The notes beneath the pieces were generated by a model. That model made no database searches. It had not been told where the DNA came from and saw nothing but the letters and a program-made list of their open reading frames with translations. A stretch of DNA of 44,639 nucleotides from an uncultured beta proteobacterium. GTDB lineage: Bacteria; Pseudomonadota; Gammaproteobacteria; Burkholderiales; Burkholderiaceae_C. Positions 8,401 to 16,174 of this stretch are shown piece after piece. The translations under genes were made by a program, and so were the position numbers. The stretch spans positions 1 to 44,639 of the forward strand of contig CAIVLG010000285.1 in assembly GCA_903906695.1 (NCBI GenBank). The letters run 5' to 3'. How positions within the stretch are numbered: position 1 is the first letter of the stretch; the number at the start of each line of letters is the position of its first letter.

Positions 8401-9285
8401 CGGGAACTCCGTGCCGCCTTTGCGCATCGCGGTTTGCTCGGTGCGTCGATTCAGCAGTGAATCATTCCCGGTCGCGCTCCGCCTTTCAAGATTTCCCCAG
8501 AGCGCCTGGCCATGTTGCTGCGGGATGACGGTTTCATCGAGCGCCAATCCAAGCATTTCGTCTCGGCTCCAGCCAAAGACAATTTCGGCGCGCCGGTTCC
8601 ATTCAATGATCCGACCCTGGGCGTCAATCTCAACGATCGCGTCCAGCGCCGTGTCCAGAATGGCGCGCGTGCGGCCCTGGCTTTCGAGAAGTTCCCGCAA
8701 TGTCAGGTGCAGGCGACTGCCGACAAAAAAAGCCAAGCCGATGCCGCAGGCCAATGCCAGCGCCACCAAGCGTTCCAGCTCAGCGCCGGTGTACCAGAGA
8801 ACGATTGCCGGCGGCGCCGCCACGGCGCTGACGAATGCCATCATGCCCGTGCGCTGTTCGGACATCGAAATCATGGCCACCGAGCAGACGGCCAGCAGTA
8901 TCGTGACGAACAGCGTCAACTCGGCACCGGTGGCGCCCTGAATCATCAGACAGGGCCCCAGCGCCCAGGTCGCGCCAGCCAGCGTCGATTGGGCCAGGAA
9001 GACCTTCTGCCAGCCAGTGACTTCGTGCGCTCCCGGTCCGACCCGCTTGAAGGCTTGGCATTCCGCGTAACCGACTGCGACTCCGAACACAATGGCCACG
9101 ACCCAGATCATCATTGCGGCTGTTGGAAAATGGTGCCAAAGCAGGCCAGCGATGATGATCGTCGCGCCCAGGGTCATTAACAGGTTCAGCGGCTTGCGCC
9201 CATAGGCGGCGTACAGCAGCCGGGTATCGATATCTGCCTCGGACCTGGCAGCGCTGGGCGTTTTTTGCAAAAGGCTGTCACTCAT
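5494..9285 (-). CDS. Membrane PAS-GGDEF-EAL cyclic-di-GMP protein
   Basis: A 1263-residue inner-membrane signalling protein. About six hydrophobic helices lie in residues 35-200. Five PAS-type domains follow to about residue 825, separated by DITERK, DITELK, DITQSK and DLTDRK junctions. A GGDEF domain (about 830-990) and an EAL domain (about 1000-1255) complete it. The GGDEF signature reads LGSDEF, with S908 replacing the second glycine, so cyclase activity is uncertain. The EAL domain keeps EAL (E1040), NVSARQF, ELTES, DDFGTGYSS and IAEGVE, so it is probably an active c-di-GMP phosphodiesterase. It overlaps the M20 hydrolase gene by 4 bases. Linkage of c-di-GMP turnover to a catabolic operon is unusual. 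Confidence 0.92.
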   Translation of the reverse strand: MSDSLLQKTPSAARSEADIDTRLLYAAYGRKPLNLLMTLGATIIIAGLLWHHFPTAAMMIWVVAIVFGVAVGYAECQAFKRVGPGAHEVTGWQKVFLAQSTLAGATWALGPCLMIQGATGAELTLFVTILLAVCSVAMISMSEQRTGMMAFVSAVAAPPAIVLWYTGAELERLVALALACGIGLAFFVGSRLHLTLRELLESQGRTRAILDTALDAIVEIDAQGRIIEWNRRAEIVFGWSRDEMLGLALDETVIPQQHGQALWGNLERRSATGNDSLLNRRTEQTAMRKGGTEFPVEMTITALQIGNDWHFTAFIADITERKLAQAEVQNSEERYRTLIDWSPEAISVHFGGKLVFVNPAAVRLFGARSAQDLIGMPILDLVHPDFHQTILDRVNTIAKTGGTAPMIEAKYLKLDGTVIDIQVQAISINYAGVTAVLGVMQDITELKRSELDLATTNKRLNALIEAIPDAIFVKDPDSRWQITNEPAKQLFQLQDLAWQNKTEMELAQLHPAFRSAHEICLADDEEAWEAGRLSVFSETIVDVDGTRREFEVRKMPVFDQQGQRRALVIIGRDITQSKQAEDALQENREKYRALSEAASEAIFISEKGRCLEQNKRAEEMFGYSTEQALGRMGTDWIAPQDRGLVMKHMLEGYEQPYEVTGLRKDGSTFPAILHGKMMHYKGKVVRVTTMGDLTDRKQAEEARRIAATAFESQQGMVITSTQSVILQVNKAFTEITGYSAAEVVGQNPRLLASGRHDAAFYAAMWTSIQLHGFWEGEIWNRRKSGEVFPEWLTISAVKDADQKATHYVAAFTDLSLRKSAEDQIHALAFYDPLTKLPNRRLLMDRLEQAQASGARRHRSSALLFIDLDNFKTLNDTLGHFQGDLVLTQVARRLLNCVREGDTVAHLGSDEFVVMLDDLSTSPMEAATQARGVCAKIVDALSLPYPIGAVEHHSTASVGVALYGADLQESADAPLKRAELAMFQAKAAGRNAVSFFDPQMQIEVMNRSALEADLREAIQLNQFLLHYQAQVVGDGRLTGVEALVRWQHPTRGLVPPADFIPLAEETGLILPLGEWVLETACRQLALWANQAQTAQLSIAVNVSARQFHHKDFCDTVRATLARAQANPKRLKLELTESMLVKDVEGIIAKMSELKAIGVTFALDDFGTGYSSLSYLKRLPLDQLKIDQGFVRNILTDTNDAAIAKMVVALADSLGLSVIAEGVEIEAQKHFLARAGCHAYQGYFFSHPLPIDAFEAYARAAALPS

Positions 9286-9342
9286 GATGTGGTTTGATGC
9301 CCGCGGATGGTGTTGTTCATGCTTGTAGGTTAATGTAGATTA

Positions 9343-10242
9343 TTAAATCACGTGCGCCAGCGCATCGGCCAGAAAGTCGAACACCGCCCTAATGCGCTGG
9401 CTGCTGCGGATTTCCCGATGCACCGCCAGCCACATCGGCAGCGGCGGAATCTTGAGCAGGCCTGGCAGCACCCGCACCACATCGGCGTCGGTGCGCGCCC
9501 TGTAGTCGGCCACGAAGCCGATACCCAAACCGGCGCGCACCGCCTGCCACTGCACGATGAAGTCGTCACTGCGAAAGGCGAAGGCATCGCGCCTCACCGG
9601 GTAGCCCATGGCCTCAAAGCCGCGCAGGATCGCCGGATCGGTGTCGCTGCCGATCAGCTCATGCTGCAGCAGATCGGTGGCTTGGCGCAGGGGCGCGCGG
9701 CGCGCCAGGTAGCTGCCGTGGGCGTAGGCACCCAGGCTCACGGTACCGATCTTGCGCGCGATCAGCGACGACTGGTCGGGGCGCACCATGCGCACCGCGA
9801 TGTCAGCTTCGCGGCGCAGCAGATTGCTGACCTGGTTGCTCGACACCAACTCGATCTGGATCTCGGGCAGGGTCTGGCGCAGGGCGGCCAGTATCGGCGG
9901 CAACAGGTGGACCGCCACCGGAACGCTGGCGGTGATACGCACCGTGCCCGCCGTCTGCGTCTGCACGCTGGAAAGCGTGCTAGCGAGATGCAGGGCGCCG
10001 GCTTCCATGGCGCGTGCCGCGTCGGCAAGCCGCAGCGCTGTCGCAGTCGCTATCAGGCCACGCCCGGTGCGTTCAAACAGCGCGACCCCGAGCTGGCTTT
10101 CGAGCTCGGCGATATGCCGACCGACTGTCGGCTGGCTGGTGTGCAGCGTGCGCGCCGCGCCCAGCAAAGTGCCATGGTCCAGCGCCGCGAGGAAGGAACG
10201 TACCAGGCCCCAGTCAAATCCGTGCTTGAGTTGCATATTCAT
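9343..10242 (-). CDS. LysR-family transcriptional regulator
   Basis: A 299-residue LysR-type regulator: N-terminal winged helix-turn-helix (about residues 8-65, with TLHTSQPTVGRHIAELE), then a periplasmic-binding-like effector domain. The start is ATG 10242 (MNMQ) or ATG 10236; longer in-frame extensions run into non-coding composition. It is divergent from the SDR-like gene at 10336 with a 93-base gap holding a T-N11-A element, so that gene is its most likely target. It lies 57 bases upstream of the PAS/GGDEF/EAL gene on the same strand, so it may be co-transcribed with the carbamoylase operon. Confidence 0.9.
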   Translation of the reverse strand: MNMQLKHGFDWGLVRSFLAALDHGTLLGAARTLHTSQPTVGRHIAELESQLGVALFERTGRGLIATATALRLADAARAMEAGALHLASTLSSVQTQTAGTVRITASVPVAVHLLPPILAALRQTLPEIQIELVSSNQVSNLLRREADIAVRMVRPDQSSLIARKIGTVSLGAYAHGSYLARRAPLRQATDLLQHELIGSDTDPAILRGFEAMGYPVRRDAFAFRSDDFIVQWQAVRAGLGIGFVADYRARTDADVVRVLPGLLKIPPLPMWLAVHREIRSSQRIRAVFDFLADALAHVI

Positions 10243-10257
10243 AAATGCATTTCTGAT

Positions 10258-10274
10258 ATTGAAGTTTATGCAAT
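10258..10274. promoter_or_regulatory. Candidate LysR box in divergent intergenic region
   Basis: ATTG-N9-CAAT is a dyad containing the T-N11-A spacing typical of LysR binding sites. It lies between the two divergent starts. A perfect 10-base palindrome, AAATGCATTT (10243-10252), abuts the regulator's start and could be a second contact site. Confidence 0.4.
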
Positions 10275-10335
10275 TGTGGTGCAGTCGGCTTGTTTTCACA
10301 ATATCACTCCTGAAACCAAATCTATTAGGAAAACC

Positions 10336-11346
10336 ATGCAATCGACTGTTCTGATCTTGGGCGGGCGCGGCCGCTTTGGCCTGGCCGCCGCGCGCGCCTT
10401 TCGCGACGCGGGCTGGCGCGTGCTCGGGCAGCTGCGACCTGGCACCAACCCGCCGGCAGCGCCGGGCATCGAGTGGCTGAGCACAGACCTGCGCGACACG
10501 CCGGCGCTGGCGGCAGCCGCTGGTGCCGAGGCAGTGATAGTGCATGCGGTCAACCCGTCTTATCCGCAGTGGGAGCAAGAAGCCATGCCGGCGTTGGAAA
10601 ACGCAATTGAACTGGCGACCGAACTCAAGGCTTTGCTGATGCTACCTGGCAATGTCTACAACTTTGGCGCCGGGATGCCGTCGGTGTTGCAGGAGGACAC
10701 GCCGCAACAGGCGCACACGCGAAAAGGTCGCATCCGCGTCGCAATGGAGCAACGCATGAGCCAAGCCAGCACAGCCGGCGCGCTGCGCGCCGTGGTCGTG
10801 CGTTCCGGTGATTTTTTCGGCAGCGGCAAGGGCAGTTGGTTCGATCTGGCGCTGGCAAAAAATCTGCGCCAGGGCAAGCTGACTTATCCCGGCGCCTGGG
10901 ATGTGCCCACCGCCTGGGCCTACTTGCCGGATTTGGCGCAGACCTTCGAGCGTGTGGCGCGTCAAGCTTTGGCCGAGCCGCATCGTTTCAGGCCGTTTGA
11001 AGACTTTCATTTCAAGGGCTACCACCTGAGTGGAGCCAATTGGGTGGCGGTGCTGGAGCCGCTTGTGCGTCAACAGGGGTGGCTGCGACCGCAAGCATCT
11101 CTGAAGCGCGGAGCGATGCCCTGGTGGCTGTTCAAGTCGGTTGGCTGGGCGGTGCCGCTGTTTCGCGAGTTGCTGGAGATGCAATACCTGTGGCACACGC
11201 CGCATGCATTGGCGAATGACAAACTCACGCGCCTGATCGGACCCGAGCCGCACACGGAACTGGCGAGCGCTGCGCAAGCTGCATTGACCGATCTGGGGCT
11301 GCTGCCGGCAGTGATGCCGCGAACTGGCACCGCAGTGCTCGCCTGA
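10336..11346 (+). CDS. Atypical SDR / NAD(P)-binding epimerase-like protein
   Basis: A 336-residue Rossmann-fold protein starting MQSTVLILGGRGRFG, a GxxGxxG-type dinucleotide-binding loop. NVYNFGAG and a VVVRSGDFFG segment resemble NAD-dependent epimerase/dehydratase or NAD(P)H-binding families. The usual YxxxK pair of classical short-chain dehydrogenases is not evident, so it is probably an atypical SDR. AGGA lies 6 bases before the ATG at 10336. It is divergently paired with the LysR gene and followed by a strong hairpin. The substrate is unknown. Confidence 0.8.
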   Translation: MQSTVLILGGRGRFGLAAARAFRDAGWRVLGQLRPGTNPPAAPGIEWLSTDLRDTPALAAAAGAEAVIVHAVNPSYPQWEQEAMPALENAIELATELKALLMLPGNVYNFGAGMPSVLQEDTPQQAHTRKGRIRVAMEQRMSQASTAGALRAVVVRSGDFFGSGKGSWFDLALAKNLRQGKLTYPGAWDVPTAWAYLPDLAQTFERVARQALAEPHRFRPFEDFHFKGYHLSGANWVAVLEPLVRQQGWLRPQASLKRGAMPWWLFKSVGWAVPLFRELLEMQYLWHTPHALANDKLTRLIGPEPHTELASAAQAALTDLGLLPAVMPRTGTAVLA

Positions 11347-11352
11347 CTGCTT

Positions 11353-11374
11353 GCGGGCTTTTCGGAAAGCCCGC
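11353..11374 (+). terminator. Hairpin after the SDR-like gene
   Basis: A perfect 9-bp stem, GCGGGCTTT with AAAGCCCGC, closes a stable TCGG tetraloop 7 bases past the stop codon. There is no T-run after it, so it may act as an mRNA 3'-end stabiliser or a factor-assisted terminator. Confidence 0.6.
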
Positions 11375-11468
11375 CATGCAACGCTGAAGTTGATTCGACC
11401 CCGGTACTAACCCTGATTCGATGGGACGGTAAATCGTACGATGCAGGCGCCAGCATTCTGGCCATTCG

Positions 11469-11496
11469 TTTGCGACGATCGGCAAGGGCGCGCAAA
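11469..11496. promoter_or_regulatory. Candidate upstream activator site for the DctD-like regulator
   Basis: TTTGCG-N16-CGCAAA is a dyad ending 49 bases upstream of the -24/-12 promoter. That is in the range where enhancer-binding sigma54 activators bind. The assignment to the DctD-like protein of this window is inference from position and gene context. Confidence 0.35.
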
Positions 11497-11544
11497 AACG
11501 CTTTGAAAACAATGACTTGACGTCGATCTCAATCCCTTTTCGGG

Positions 11545-11560
11545 TTGGCACGTTCATTGC
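11545..11560 (+). promoter_or_regulatory. Sigma54 (-24/-12) promoter
   Basis: TTGGCACGTTCATTGC matches the RpoN consensus (TTGGCACG, four bases, TTGC) at every fixed position with correct GG/GC spacing. It lies 63 bases before the first oxidoreductase ATG. Transcription would start near 11572. The operon encodes its own probable sigma54 activator at the far end. Confidence 0.8.
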
Positions 11561-11622
11561 CATGTTTAAGTTGAACCGATGTCGGATGGACGACGCGACA
11601 CGGGATGACAACAGGAGACAAG

Positions 11623-12213
11623 ATGTTTCAAGTCCGCATACATGGGCGCGGTGGTCAGGGCGTGGTCACGGGCGCCGAAATGCTTTCGATCGCGGCCTTT
11701 CTGGAGGGTCGCTACGCCCAGGCCTTTCCGAGTTTCGGCTCGGAACGCACCGGTGCACCGGTGGTCGCGTTCTGCCGACTCGACGACAAGGAGATTCGGC
11801 TGCGTGAACCCATCATGCTGCCCGATGCGCTGATCATCCAGGATCCAACGCTGCTGCACCAGGTGGATGTTTTGTCGGGTTTGAAGCGCCCCGAGGGCTA
11901 CATCCTGATCAACACCAACAAGACGTTCGAGCAACTTGGACTTGCTGAATTCGTCAAGGACATGCGCGCTGAGCGCCTGCTGGCCTTGCCCGCCACCGAG
12001 CTTTCACTCAAACACGTCGGCCGCGCCGTGCCCAATGTGCCGCTGCTCGGGGGCTTTGCCGCGGCCTCGGGCTTGATTTCGCTGGCTTCCGTTGTGGCCG
12101 CGATCAGGGACAAATTCTCGGGCAAGGTGGCCGAGGGCAACATCGCCGCCGCCACCGAAGCCTACAACCTGGTGAAAGACGCCACGAAGGCAAAGGAAGC
12201 CAGCCATGCTTAA
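11623..12213 (+). CDS. 2-oxoacid oxidoreductase, gamma subunit
   Basis: A 196-residue subunit of the pyruvate/2-oxoacid:acceptor oxidoreductase family (catalytic-domain gamma type). It begins MFQVRIHGRGGQGVVTGAE, the hallmark glycine-rich start of the family. The ATG at 11623 is preceded by ACAGGAG at good spacing; an in-frame ATG at 11605 lacks a site. Its 3' end overlaps the alpha gene by 8 bases. With the next genes it forms a CoA- and TPP-dependent enzyme that oxidatively decarboxylates a 2-oxoacid. The gene order resembles that remembered for the Azoarcus phenylglyoxylate oxidoreductase, but the neighbours here suggest pyruvate. Confidence 0.88.
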   Translation: MFQVRIHGRGGQGVVTGAEMLSIAAFLEGRYAQAFPSFGSERTGAPVVAFCRLDDKEIRLREPIMLPDALIIQDPTLLHQVDVLSGLKRPEGYILINTNKTFEQLGLAEFVKDMRAERLLALPATELSLKHVGRAVPNVPLLGGFAAASGLISLASVVAAIRDKFSGKVAEGNIAAATEAYNLVKDATKAKEASHA

Positions 12214-13459
12214 ACAATGCGAAGGCTCCCATGCCGTGGCCGAGGCTGTAGCCCTGTGCCGTCCCGAAGTGATCTGCGCCTACCCGATCTCACCGCAGAC
12301 GCATATCGTCGAAGGTCTGGGTGAAATGGTGAAATCCGGCGAGGTGAAAAACTGCGAGTTCATCAACGTGGAATCCGAGTTCGCCGCCATGTCGGTCGCC
12401 ATTGGATCATCCGCCGCCGGTGCCCGCACCTATACGGCGACCGCCAGCCAGGGACTGCTGTTCATGGCGGAGGCCGTCTACAACGCCTCCGGGCTCGGTC
12501 TGCCGATCGTCATGACGGTGGCGAATCGGGCCATCGGTGCGCCCATCAATATCTGGAATGATCACACCGACTCAATGAGTCAGCGCGATTGCGGCTGGAT
12601 TCAGATATTTGCCGAGACCAACCAGGAAGCGCTGGACCTACATATCCAGGCCTTCAAGCTGGCCGAAGAACTCTCCCTGCCGGTCATGGTCTGCATGGAT
12701 GGCTTCATCCTGACCCATGCCTACGAGCGGGTTGACATGCCGACGCAGGCGCAGGTTGATGCCTTCCTGCCGCCCTACGTGCCGCGCCAGTCGCTGGATC
12801 CGGACGACCCGGTATCGATAGGCGCCATGGTCGGACCGGAGGCTTTTTCCGAGGTTCGCTACCTGGCCCACGCCAAGCAGTTGCAGGCGCTGGAACTGAT
12901 CCCGCGCATCTCCGCTGAATACCTGCAGATATTTGGTCACGAAGCCGGCGGACTGATACGCCCTTACCGCATGGAGGGCGCAGAAACGGTCGTGATCGCA
13001 CTGGGCTCGGTGCTCGGCACCATCAAGGACACGGTCGACGAGATGCGCGATGACGGGCTCAAGGTCGGCGTCCTTGGCATCACCTCGTTTCGCCCGTTCC
13101 CACTTGCCGCCATCCGTGAAGCTGTCAAGAACGTGCAGCGCATTGTGGTGCTGGAGAAGAGTCTGGCGGTCGGCATTGGCGGCATTGTTGCCACCAACGT
13201 GCGCATGGCCACGGACGGCTTGCCGATCAAGGTCAGAACTGTTATCGCCGGACTGGGCGGGAGGGCCATCACTAAAGCCAGCCTGCACCGGGTCATCCGG
13301 CAGGTCATGCACGACCAGATCGAGCCAGTGCATTTCCTGGACCTGGACATCTCAATCGTCAACCGAGTGCTGGAGCGCGAGCGCCAGACCCGTCGTACCG
13401 GTCCCATCGCCGAGAACATCCTGCGCGAGTTGGGCGGGTTGCCGGCCAAGTTTGGTTGA
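12206..13459 (+). CDS. 2-oxoacid oxidoreductase, alpha subunit
   Basis: A 417-residue alpha subunit. The YPISPQTHIVEGLGE motif, the NVESEFAAMSVAIGSSAAGAR segment and the TATASQGL loop are typical of the PFOR pyrimidine-binding and CoA-contacting domains. The C-terminal part (about 250-400) matches the transketolase C-like domain II with VLGITSFRPFP. It starts within the end of the gamma gene (8-base overlap), so the two are translationally coupled. It pairs with the TPP-binding beta subunit at 13476. Substrate choice among pyruvate, 2-oxoglutarate and aryl-glyoxylates cannot be decided from these motifs. Confidence 0.9.
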   Translation: MLKQCEGSHAVAEAVALCRPEVICAYPISPQTHIVEGLGEMVKSGEVKNCEFINVESEFAAMSVAIGSSAAGARTYTATASQGLLFMAEAVYNASGLGLPIVMTVANRAIGAPINIWNDHTDSMSQRDCGWIQIFAETNQEALDLHIQAFKLAEELSLPVMVCMDGFILTHAYERVDMPTQAQVDAFLPPYVPRQSLDPDDPVSIGAMVGPEAFSEVRYLAHAKQLQALELIPRISAEYLQIFGHEAGGLIRPYRMEGAETVVIALGSVLGTIKDTVDEMRDDGLKVGVLGITSFRPFPLAAIREAVKNVQRIVVLEKSLAVGIGGIVATNVRMATDGLPIKVRTVIAGLGGRAITKASLHRVIRQVMHDQIEPVHFLDLDISIVNRVLERERQTRRTGPIAENILRELGGLPAKFG

Positions 13460-13475
13460 AGGCAGGAGCAACACC

Positions 13476-14474
13476 ATGGACCAACAAGTCAAGTTCTACC
13501 AGACCGGCACCTTCACCGTCGGCAACCGTCTGCTGGCGCCCGAGCAACGCGCGGTGCAGGCCGACATGGCGCGCACCAACTCGCTCAACTCGGGCCACCG
13601 TGCCTGCCAGGGCTGTGGCGAGGCACTTGGCGCCCGCTACGCCATCGACGCAGCGATGCGAGCCTGCGACAACCAACTGATCGCGGTCAACGCGACCGGC
13701 TGCCTGGAGGTTTTCTCCACACCCTATCCGGAAACGTCCTGGCAAATCCCCTGGATTCACTCGCTGTTTGGCAACACGGCCGCGGTTGCCACCGGCATTG
13801 CCGCCGCGATGCGCGTCAAGGGCCGCAAGAACGTGCGCGTCATTGCACAAGGAGGCGATGGCGGCACCACCGACATTGGCTTTGGCTGCCTGTCAGGCAT
13901 GTTCGAGCGCAACGATGATGTGCTCTATATCTGCTATGACAACGAGGCCTACATGAACACCGGCGTGCAGCGCTCGTCGGCGACACCGCCGGCAGCGCGT
14001 ACCGCCACCACCATGCCCCTGGGTCCGGAGCCGGGCAATGTATTCGGCCAGGGTAAGAATGTGCCGCGCATCGCCATGGCACACGGCATACCCTACGTTG
14101 CCACCGCCACCGTGGCGGATCTGCGCGATCTGGAGCGCAAAGTCACCAAAGCGATGTCGATTCGGGGCGCGCGCTACATTCACATTTTCGTGCCCTGTCC
14201 TCTGGGCTGGGGTGCGGCCTCGCAAGACACCATCAAACTCGCGCGGCTGGCGCACGAAACCGGCATGTTCCCGGTCTATGAAGCCGAGCATGGCGAGGTC
14301 ACCGGCGTGTCGAAGATCCGCCGCCGTGTGCCGGTCGAGGACTATCTCAAGCCGCAGCGCCGCTATGCCCACCTGTTTGGCAAGAAGCCCATGGTAGAGA
14401 CGATCGCCAAAATTCAGGCCATGGCCGATCTGAACATTCGCAAATACGGACTGCTCGAAGTGGGAGCGAACTGA
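13476..14474 (+). CDS. 2-oxoacid oxidoreductase, beta (TPP-binding) subunit
   Basis: A 332-residue beta subunit. C44 and C47 in ACQGCGEAL, the ATGC cysteine and a later CPLGWG cysteine fit the [4Fe-4S] ligand set. The GGDGGTTDIG and YDNEAYMNTGVQ motifs bind thiamine diphosphate and Mg. The ATG at 13476 has AGGAG 9 bases upstream, which excludes the longer upstream frame that lies inside alpha. It ends 1 base before the flavoprotein gene starts. Electrons from the TPP adduct would pass through its cluster to the ferredoxin-like domain encoded next. Confidence 0.9.
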   Translation: MDQQVKFYQTGTFTVGNRLLAPEQRAVQADMARTNSLNSGHRACQGCGEALGARYAIDAAMRACDNQLIAVNATGCLEVFSTPYPETSWQIPWIHSLFGNTAAVATGIAAAMRVKGRKNVRVIAQGGDGGTTDIGFGCLSGMFERNDDVLYICYDNEAYMNTGVQRSSATPPAARTATTMPLGPEPGNVFGQGKNVPRIAMAHGIPYVATATVADLRDLERKVTKAMSIRGARYIHIFVPCPLGWGAASQDTIKLARLAHETGMFPVYEAEHGEVTGVSKIRRRVPVEDYLKPQRRYAHLFGKKPMVETIAKIQAMADLNIRKYGLLEVGAN

Positions 14475-14475
14475 C

Positions 14476-16098
14476 ATGACAAAACCCTTTGCCATCACGC
14501 TCGACGTCGGCTCTTCGCTTGCCAACAAGACCGGTTCCTGGCGCACGCATCGGCCGATCTACCTGGATCGCCTGCCACCTTGCAACAACCAGTGCCCGGC
14601 CGGCGAGGACATCCAGGGCTGGCTGTTCCACGCCGAGTCTGGCGACTACGAGAGCGCATGGCGCCATCTGACGCGTGACAACCCCTTTCCCGCCATCATG
14701 GGCCGTGCCTGTTACCACACCTGCGAAGGCGCCTGCAATCGCGGCAAGATCGATCTGCCGGTGGGCATTAACTCAGTGGAGCGATTTCTGGGCGACGAGG
14801 CCTTGAAGAGAGGCTGGGCCTTTCAGGCGCCATTGAGGGAAACTGGCAAACACGTGCTGGTGGTCGGCGCCGGGCCATCGGGCATGTCCGCTGCCTACCA
14901 CTTGCGCTGCCTTGGCCACAAGGTCACGGTTGCCGAGGCGGGACCGAAGGTGGGCGGCATGATGCGCTTTGGTATTCCCAAATATCGTCTGCCGCGCGAG
15001 GTGATGGACGCCGAGATGAAGCGCATTACCGACATCGGTGTGACCGTCAAGCTCAACACCAAGGTAGACGACATCATGGCCAGCATGCAGGAAGGCAGGT
15101 TTGACGCCGCCTTTCTGGCGGTCGGCGCCCACATCGCCAAGCGCGCCTTCATTCCATCGGGCGATGCCTCGCACGTCATGGATGCGGTGGCCGTTCTGCG
15201 CTCCATGGAAGGCGAGGACAAACCCATGCTGGGCCGGCGCGTGATCGTCTACGGTGGCGGCAACACCGCCATCGACGTGGCGCGCACCGCCAAACGCCTG
15301 GGGGCAGAACCGATCATCGTCTATCGCCGCACGCGCGACAAAATGCCGGCGCACGACTTTGAGGTCGAAGAAGCCATAGAGGAAGGCGTGATGATGAAGT
15401 GGCTCTCCACCATCAAGCACACCGACGGCGGCAAGACGCTGATCGAGAAGATGGAACTCGATGCAAACGGCCAGCCGCAACCGACCGGCGAAATAGAAGA
15501 GTTGGAAGCCGACTCGTTGGTGCTGGCTCTGGGCCAGGAGGTGGACCTGTCCCTGCTAGACAAGGTGCCTGGACTGGAGATTGCCGGCGGCGTAGTCAGG
15601 GTCGGCGCAAACATGATGACGGGTCATCCCGGCATCTTCGCGGGCGGCGACATGGTGCCGGCGGAACGCAACGTGACGGTGGCCATCGGTCATGGAAAAA
15701 AAGCGGCGCGCAATATCGACGCCTGGCTGCGCGGCGACGAGCACAAGCCCGCCGCCAAGCATGAATTGGCGAGTTTTGAGAAGCTCAACACCTGGTACTA
15801 CACCGACGCACCCAAGACCGTGCGGCCGACGCTGGACATCATTCGCAGGCAAAGCACCTTCGATGAAGTGCAGGGTGGACTGGACGAGACCAATGCCCTG
15901 TTTGAAGCGCGTCGCTGCCTGTCCTGCGGCAATTGCTTTGAGTGCGACAACTGTTACGGGGTCTGCCCTGACAACTCGGTGATCAAGCTGGGTCCAGGCA
16001 AGCGCTTCCAGTTCAACTACGACTACTGCAAGGGCTGCGGCATCTGCGTGGCCGAGTGTCCCTGCGGCGCCATCAAGATGGTGCCGGAAGAAATCTAA
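14476..16098 (+). CDS. GltD-like NAD(P) flavoprotein fused to a 2x[4Fe-4S] ferredoxin domain
   Basis: A 540-residue electron-transfer subunit. N-terminal cysteines (PPCNNQCPAGEDIQGW, then CYHTCEGACNRG) match the Fe-S region of the glutamate synthase small subunit. Two dinucleotide folds follow: VLVVGAGPSGMSAA for FAD and VIVYGGGNTAIDVA for NAD(P)H, with a FAGGD motif. The last 80 residues carry two ferredoxin-type cysteine sets (CLSCGNCFECDNC and CKGCGICVAECP). It probably links the oxidoreductase to NAD(P), much like the flavin subunit of Azoarcus phenylglyoxylate:NAD oxidoreductase, here combined with the delta-type ferredoxin. Whether NAD or NADP is used is not decided. Confidence 0.88.
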   Translation: MTKPFAITLDVGSSLANKTGSWRTHRPIYLDRLPPCNNQCPAGEDIQGWLFHAESGDYESAWRHLTRDNPFPAIMGRACYHTCEGACNRGKIDLPVGINSVERFLGDEALKRGWAFQAPLRETGKHVLVVGAGPSGMSAAYHLRCLGHKVTVAEAGPKVGGMMRFGIPKYRLPREVMDAEMKRITDIGVTVKLNTKVDDIMASMQEGRFDAAFLAVGAHIAKRAFIPSGDASHVMDAVAVLRSMEGEDKPMLGRRVIVYGGGNTAIDVARTAKRLGAEPIIVYRRTRDKMPAHDFEVEEAIEEGVMMKWLSTIKHTDGGKTLIEKMELDANGQPQPTGEIEELEADSLVLALGQEVDLSLLDKVPGLEIAGGVVRVGANMMTGHPGIFAGGDMVPAERNVTVAIGHGKKAARNIDAWLRGDEHKPAAKHELASFEKLNTWYYTDAPKTVRPTLDIIRRQSTFDEVQGGLDETNALFEARRCLSCGNCFECDNCYGVCPDNSVIKLGPGKRFQFNYDYCKGCGICVAECPCGAIKMVPEEI

Positions 16099-16174
16099 AC
16101 CATGCATCGACCGGCTGCCGCAAAAGACGAAGCAAGAAGCGCGCTGGCAGGCTGCAGAATCGCTGGAGACAAAA

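Noticed and set aside
9286..9320. Twelve-codon frame starting at an ATG just before the PAS/GGDEF/EAL gene and overlapping its start
   Set aside because: Too short and without recognisable composition or ribosome site; likely chance.
9352..10335. Long open frame on the plus strand opposite the LysR gene, joined to the SDR-like gene
   Set aside because: It is the complement of a clear LysR protein; the SDR-like protein has its own ATG with AGGA at 10336. Long antisense frames are expected in GC-rich coding DNA.
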